Of a stretch of DNA of 64,000 nt, positions 58,328-64,000 are shown piece after piece; within the stretch, counting starts at the first letter, position 1; each line of letters begins with the position of its first letter. Source of the stretch: Nematostella vectensis. Lineage: Eukaryota > Cnidaria > Anthozoa > Actiniaria > Edwardsiidae. Where the stretch lies: the NCBI RefSeq assembly GCF_932526225.1, contig NC_064039.1:16236639-16300638 (forward strand), read 5' to 3'. A program made the translations under genes and the position numbers. The notes under the pieces were generated by a model. It saw only the letters and a program-made list of their open reading frames with translations. It did no database searches and was not told where the DNA came from.

Positions 58328-61300
58328 CGAAGCACTCCTTTCGCCATGCTTCAAGAAACATGACCGCTCTATATTTTAATGTCTCCCAACGGACTGCTGG
58401 GGTTTAAGGAATGCTATATTACGTGGATTCTAGTAAAAAACTAGCAAATTGCATAAGAAAGTGAGCTTTGGGTGAACATTTTAAAATCTACAAAAAAGAT
58501 CCGGCTTGACTTAACTCGCGTGATTTAACTTGAGTGACTTAGCTTGCGTGACTTAGCTTGTAAGGGGCGTGGAAAGAAAAATGAGGTGGGTGTTTTACCT
58601 GTCTTAGCTCTAGGAAGGTCATCTGAAGTGTACCGTCGCTTATGCCTTCTACTGGACTGGAGTTGGCGAATTCTGTAGAATGCGCAGTCAGTTAAAGCGA
58701 TCCTAATCACATGGTGAATATCCTACGTGACCATGAACACACCAAGGGAGCCGTGACTGCTACAAGAGCGTGAGGCGAATGTGCAGCGCGTGCCATTTAA
58801 TGTTCGCAAAACGTTTTTTCAGAGTAATTCACGATAGCGCGCACCGTTCTTGATTCCGCCGTCGTTGCTGTGTAAAGTCCCTATCGCCCTATGATTATGG
58901 TCATTAAAAAAATGTTGCGTGACTGTTACGTGACAATGATGGTGATTGTCTCGAGACCGTGTCGTGATTGTCCCGAGACCGTGTCGTGATTCTCCCGTGA
59001 CCGTGTCGTGATTGTCCCGTGACCGTGTAGTTATTGTCTCGTGAACGTGTCGTCATTGTCTCGTGACCGTGTCGTGATTGTCCCGTGACCGTGTCATAAT
59101 TGTCCCGTGACCGTGTCATAATTGTCCCATGACCGTGTCGTAATTGTCCCGTGACCGTGTCGTAATTTCTCGTGACAGTGTCGTGCGGTGCCGCTACCGC
59201 GTCTTTATGGCTGAGTTTTGCCAGTTTTTCTAGTATTGTGAGACCCTCACCTTCGCATTCTCTTAGATCCTGATTGAACCAATTCAATCCATGTTCATTC
59301 ATCTGCTTCACCTGCAAAGAGAAAATCTTTACCACACGAGACAGTGTTCAAGCGATCAACAAAGTAATCAAATGAATGATCTAATTACTTCATTTTTCCC
59401 TTCCTTATCATTGGAGAGTATAGGGTCACATTAAGGAGATTTAGTATTTCGAGCTAAGGGTTGAAGTACTTACATCATCGTCCAGTAGTAGTGTTCTCAT
59501 GCTGCCTGCAAGGTGCTTACAAGACGACAGACATGCCGTCTGCGCCACGTTACCCTGAACAATAAAACGACAGGTATCGTTCAGCGACATGCTTACACAA
59601 CGACAGACATGCAGTCTGCGTCACGTTACCCTGAACAATAAAAAGACAGGTATCACCCCGCGAGATGCTTACACGACCACTGATGATGTCACCCCACAAG
59701 ATGCTTAAAATTTCAAGGCATACCTTCTGCCGCGATTGTGGTATTCGCGAGTCACGGTCTACTCAACAATCCACTATCAGAATATAAAACTAAACGCCAA
59801 GTCCACTTTTAAGATTATTTTTTGACAACTGTGATTTGAAAACTCACCGGTAAAACAGCAAAGTTTAAAAATGTACTCCGTAGATAGGCCAGTAGATCCA
59901 CCATGTAGCTACTTGGGTGCTTATGTGGCGCGTCTGACACCCAGTTATAGTTAGCTACAAAAGAACAAAGACACCATACAAAAGACACCCAGTTATAGCC
60001 AGATACAAAAGACACCCAGCTATAGGTGGCTACAGACACCCAGTTATCGGTAGCTACAGACACCCAGTTATAGGTAGCTACAGACACCCAGCTATAGGTA
60101 GCTACAGACACCCAGCTATAGGTAGCTACAGACACCCAGCTATAGGTGGCTACAGACACCCAGTTATAGGTGGCTACAGACACCCAGTTATAGGTAGCTA
60201 CAGACACCCAGTTATAGGTGGCTACAGACACCCAGTTATAGGTAGCTACAGACACCCAGCTATAGGTAGCTACAGACACCCAGTTATAGGTAGCTACAGA
60301 CACCCAGCTATAGGTAGCTACAGACACCCAGTCATAGGTGGCTACAGACACCCAGCTATGGGTAGCTAGAGACACCCAGCTATAGGTGGCTACAGACACC
60401 CAGCTATAGGTGCCTAGAGACACCCAGTTATAGGTGGCTACAGACACCCAGCTATGGGTTGCTACAGACACCCAGTTATAGGTGGCTACAGACACCCAGC
60501 TATAGGTGGCTACAGACACCCAGTTATAGGTAGCTACAGACACCCAGTTATAGGTAGCTACAGACACCCAGTTATAGGTAGCTACAGACACCCAGTTATA
60601 GGTAGCTACAGACACCCAGTTATAGGTAGCTACAGACACCCAGTTATAGGTAGCTACAGACACCCAGTTATAGGTGGCTACAGACACCCAGTTATAGGTA
60701 GCTACAGACACCCAGTTATAGGTAGCTACAGACACCCAGTTATAGGTAGCTACAGACACCCAGTTATAGGTAGCTACAGACACCCGACTATAGGTAGCTA
60801 GAGACACCCAACTATAGGTAGCTACAGACACCCAGCTATGGGTAGCTACAGACACCCAGTTATAGGTAGCTACAGACACCCAGTTATAGGTAGCTACAGA
60901 CACCCAGTTATAGGTAGCTACAGACACCCAGCTATAGGTAGCTTCAGACACCCAGCTATATGTGGCTACAGACACCCAGTTATAGGTAGCTACAGACACC
61001 CAACTATGGGTAGCTAGAGACACCCAGCTATAGGTGGCTACAGACACCCAGCTATAGGTGCCTAGAGACACCCAGTTATAGGTGGCTACAGACACCCAGC
61101 TATGGGTTGCTACAGACACCCAGTTATAGGTGGCTACAGACACCCAGCTATAGGTGGCTACAGACACCCAGTTATAGGTAGCTACAGACACCCAGCTATA
61201 GGTAGCTACAGACACCCAGTTATAGGTGGCTACAGACACCCAGTTATAGGTAGCTACAGACATCCAGTTATAGGTAGCTACAGACACCCAGTTATAGGTG

Positions 61301-64000
61301 GCTACAGACACCCAGTTATAGGTAGCTACAGACACCCAGTTATAGGTGGCTACAGACACCCAGTTATAGGTAGCTACAGACACCCAGTTATAGGTAGCTA
61401 CAGACACCCAGTTATAGGTAGCTACAGACACCCAGTTATAGGTAGCTACAGACACCCAGTTATAGGTAGCTACAGACACCCAGTTATAGGTAGCTACAGA
61501 CACCCAGTTATAGGTGGCTACAGACACCCAGTTATAGGTAGCTACAGACACCCAGCTATAGGTAGCTACAGACACCCAGTTATAGGTAGCTACAGACACC
61601 CAGCTATAGGTAGCTACAGACACCCAGTTATAGGTGGCTACAGACACCCAGCTATAGGTAGCTACAGACACCCAGTTATAGGTGGCTACAGACACCCAGC
61701 TATGGGTAGCTAGAGACACCCAGCTATAGGTGGCTACAGACACCCAGCTATAGGTGCCTAGAGACACCCAGTTATAGGTGGCTACAGACACCCAGCTATA
61801 GGTAGCTACAGACACCCAGTTATAGGTAGCTACATACACCCAGCTATAGGTGGCTACAGACACCCAGCTATGGGTTGCTACAGACACCCAGTTATAGGTG
61901 GCTACAGACACCCAGCTATAGGTGGCTACAGACACCCAGTTATAGGTAGCTACAGACACCCAGTTATAGGTAGCTACAGACACCCAGTTATAGGTAGCTA
62001 CAGACACCCAGTTATAGGTAGCTACAGACACCCAGTTATAGGTAGCTACAGACACCCAGTTATAGGTAGCTACAGACACCCAGTTATAGGTGGCTACAGA
62101 CACCCAGTTATAGGTAGCTACAGACACCCAGTTATAGGTAGCTACAGACACCCAGTTATAGGTAGCTACAGACACCCAGTTATAGGTAGCTACAGACACC
62201 CGACTATAGGTAGCTAGAGACACCCAACTATAGGTAGCTACAGACACCCAGCTATGGGTAGCTACAGACACCCAGTTATAGGTAGCTACAGACACCCAGC
62301 TATAGGTGGCTACAGACACCCAGTTATAGGTAGCTACAGACACCCAGTTATAGGTGGCTACAGACACCCAGTTATAGGTGGCTACAGACACCCAGTTATA
62401 GGTAGCTACAGACACCCAGTTATAGGTAGCTACAGACACCCAGCTATAGGTAGCTACAGACACCCAGCTATAGGTGGCTACAGACACCCAGCTATAGGTA
62501 GCTACAGACACCCAGTTATAGATAGCTAGAGACACCCAGCTATAGGTAGCTAGAGACACCCAACTATGGGTAGCTAGAGACACCCAGCTATAGGTGCCTA
62601 GAGACACCCAGTTATAGGTGGCTACAGACACCCAGCTATGGGTTGCTACAGACACCCAGTTAAAGGTGGCTACAGACACCCAGCTATAGGTGGCTACAGA
62701 CACCCAGTTATAGGTAGCTACAGACACCCAGTTATAGGTAGCTACAGACACCCAGTTATAGGTGGCTACAGACACCCAGTTATAGGTAGCTACAGACACC
62801 CAGTTATAGGTAGCTACAGACACCCAGTTATAGGTGGCTACAGACACCCAGTTATAGGTGGCTACAGACACCCAGTTATAGATAGCTACAGACACCCAGC
62901 TATAGGTAGCTACAGACACCCAGTTATAGGTAGCTACAGACACCCAGTTATAGGTGGCTACAGACACCCAGTTATAGGTAGCTACAGACACCCAGTTATA
63001 GGTGGCTACAGACACCCAGTTATAGGTAGCTACAGACACCCAGTTATAGGTAGCTACAGACACCCAGTTATAGGTGGCTACAGACACCCAACTATAGGTA
63101 GCTACAGACACCCAGTTATAGGTGGCTACAGACACCCAGTTATAGGTAGCTACAGACACCCAGTTATAGGTAGCTACAGACACCCAGTTATAGGTGGCTA
63201 CAGACACCCAGCTATGGGTAGCTACAGATACCCAGTTATAGGTAGCTACATACACCCAGTTATAGGTGGCTACAGACACCCAGCTATAGGTAGCTACAGA
63301 CACCCAGTTAAAGGTGGCTACAGACACCCAGCTATAGGTGGCTACAGACACCCAGCTATAGGTGGCTACAGACACCCAGTTATAGGTAGCTACAGACACC
63401 CAGTTATAGGTAGCTACAGACACCCAGTTATAGGTAGCTACAGACACCCAGTTATAGGTAGCTACAGACACCCAGTTATAGGTAGCTACAGACACCCAGT
63501 TATAGGTGGCTACAGACACCCCGTTATAGGTGGCTACAGACACCCAGCTATAGGTAGCTACAGACACCCAGTTATAGGTGGTGGCTACAGACACCCCGTT
63601 ATAGGTGGCTACAGACACCCAGCTATAGGTGGCTACAGACACCCAGTTATAGGTAGCTACAGACACCCAGTTATAGGTGGCTACAGACACCCAGTTATAG
63701 GTGGCTACAGACACCCAGTTATAGGTAGCTACAGACACCCAGTTATAGGTAGCTACAGACACCCAGCTATAGGTAGCTACAGACACCCAGCTATAGGTGG
63801 CTACAGACACCCAGCTATAGGTAGCTACAGACACCCAGTTATAGATAGCTAGAGACACCCAGCTATAGGTAGCTAGAGACACCCAACTATAGGTAGCTAC
63901 AGACACCCAGCTATAGGTAGCTACAGACACCCAGTTGTAGGTGGCTACAGACACCCAGCTATAGGTGGCTACAGACACCCAGCTATAGGTGGCTACAGAC
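57555..64000 (-). CDS. EXOC6: Exocyst complex component 6 / Sec15, C-terminal exons (5' partial)
   Basis: Six minus-strand exons join in phase: 59848-59933, 59474-59554, 59251-59311, 58599-58672, 58080-58192, 57555-57699; 185 residues to the TAG at 57555-57557. The product follows the Sec15 C-terminus closely: PSSYMVDLLAYLRSTFLNF, PGNVAQTACLSSCKHLAGSM, VKQMNEHGLNWFNQDLRECE, EFANSSPV, LVDLLLGCDWSTYL, SKYNRVNP and a KLMETIIKKLRAL end. Sec15 is the exocyst subunit that binds vesicle Rab GTPases and links them to Sec10 for tethering at the plasma membrane. Vertebrate EXOC6 has about 800 residues, so roughly three quarters lies beyond the window. The intron upstream of 59933 is a 24-bp minisatellite over 4 kb long, and three other introns carry short tandem repeats. 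The last residues (GDVSGNSILHARE) are not conserved with vertebrates. Confidence 0.94.
57718..57958. repeat. About 38-bp tandem repeat in EXOC6 intron
   Basis: GAATAAAGGGACGAT..TTTT followed by AATACAGAGAAGACTT repeats about six times with substitutions, immediately downstream (plus strand) of the last EXOC6 exon. Confidence 0.85.
58296..58328. repeat. (CAA)n microsatellite
   Basis: About eleven CAA trinucleotides in an EXOC6 intron. Not coding in the gene model. Confidence 0.9.
58933..59180. repeat. 22-bp minisatellite in EXOC6 intron, about 11 copies
   Basis: GTGATTGTCCCGTGACCGTG plus TC repeats between EXOC6 exons 59251-59311 and 58599-58672. Variants change CCCG to CTCG and GTGATT to ATAATT. 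The period is 22, not a multiple of three. Confidence 0.88.
59983..64000. repeat. 24-bp minisatellite in EXOC6 intron, over 165 units, continues past window
   Basis: The minus-strand unit is TAGCTACCTATAACTGGGTG plus TCTG and reads SVATYNWV; the plus strand reads HPVIGSYR. Units are nearly all exactly 24 bp, with a 3-bp insertion near 63580 and few stop-making changes, so one minus frame stays open for about 1380 codons. Higher-order structure is visible: a marker unit with GGGTTGCTACAG recurs near 60457, 61105, 61873 and 62641, and the segment 60454-60801 is repeated as 61870-62217, 59 units apart. The EXOC6 acceptor at 59934-59935 lies in a detached terminal unit of the array. It is treated as intron; no known protein has this repeat in Sec15. 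Confidence 0.95.

Noticed and set aside
59815-63978. A 1387-codon minus-strand frame of SVATYNWV repeats
   Set aside because: It is a 24-bp stop-free minisatellite in an EXOC6 intron. Its last 28 or so codons are the real EXOC6 exon read through the acceptor, and the true exon joins other exons in phase without the array.
25889-64000. Possible CRISPR-like regular repeats
   Set aside because: The arrays are head-to-tail tandem repeats without unique spacers, in a spliced eukaryotic genome.

Overview
The window is metazoan nuclear DNA: spliced genes with GT-AG introns, LINE and SINE relics, foldback MITEs and very large minisatellites. Gene content (ZNFX1, an IL-17-receptor-like SEFIR protein, EndoU, a PAN/EGF secreted protein, exocyst Sec15) and the compact intron style suggest an invertebrate, most likely a cnidarian of sea-anemone or coral type. 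The species is an inference. I see no CRISPR array, rRNA or intact tRNA gene.

Layout. 1-1117: a CRE-rich repeat, no gene. 1118-1425: a laminin-G-like exon. 1635-12894 (+): 14 exons of ZNFX1, C-terminal 1104 residues, 5' end missing. 12895-20081: no gene found; holds an old tandem duplication, a SINE and a 75-bp repeat. 20082-28726 (+): ten phase-consistent exons of a 450-residue IL-17-receptor-like protein with a cytoplasmic SEFIR domain. 30038-38416 (+): five exons of a secreted EndoU ribonuclease, with a 3.7-kb 27-bp minisatellite at one exon-intron junction. 39906-46356 (+): five exons of a secreted PAN/EGF-like protein, one intron of which is almost entirely a minisatellite carrying POU octamers. 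47213-50252 (-): the last four exons of an unrecognised acidic protein with a basic C-terminus. 50253-57554: no gene; LINE relic, 30-bp minisatellite, MITE. 57555-64000 (-): the last six exons of EXOC6/Sec15; its upstream intron is a 24-bp minisatellite running off the window.

All exon chains were built by hand from reading frame, GT/AG sites and intron phase. ZNFX1, EndoU and EXOC6 are recognised by family sequence; the IL-17R-like assignment rests on the SEFIR exon plus a transmembrane exon. Three immune-type genes (ZNFX1, IL-17R-like, EndoU) lie side by side, but nothing in the sequence shows they work together.

The most notable signal is that two giant minisatellites appear to have grown out of splice sites. 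The EndoU array unit contains the apparent 5' splice site of the exon it follows, giving about 137 in-phase donor-like sites. The terminal unit of the EXOC6 array is itself the 3' splice site, one or two bases from consensus.
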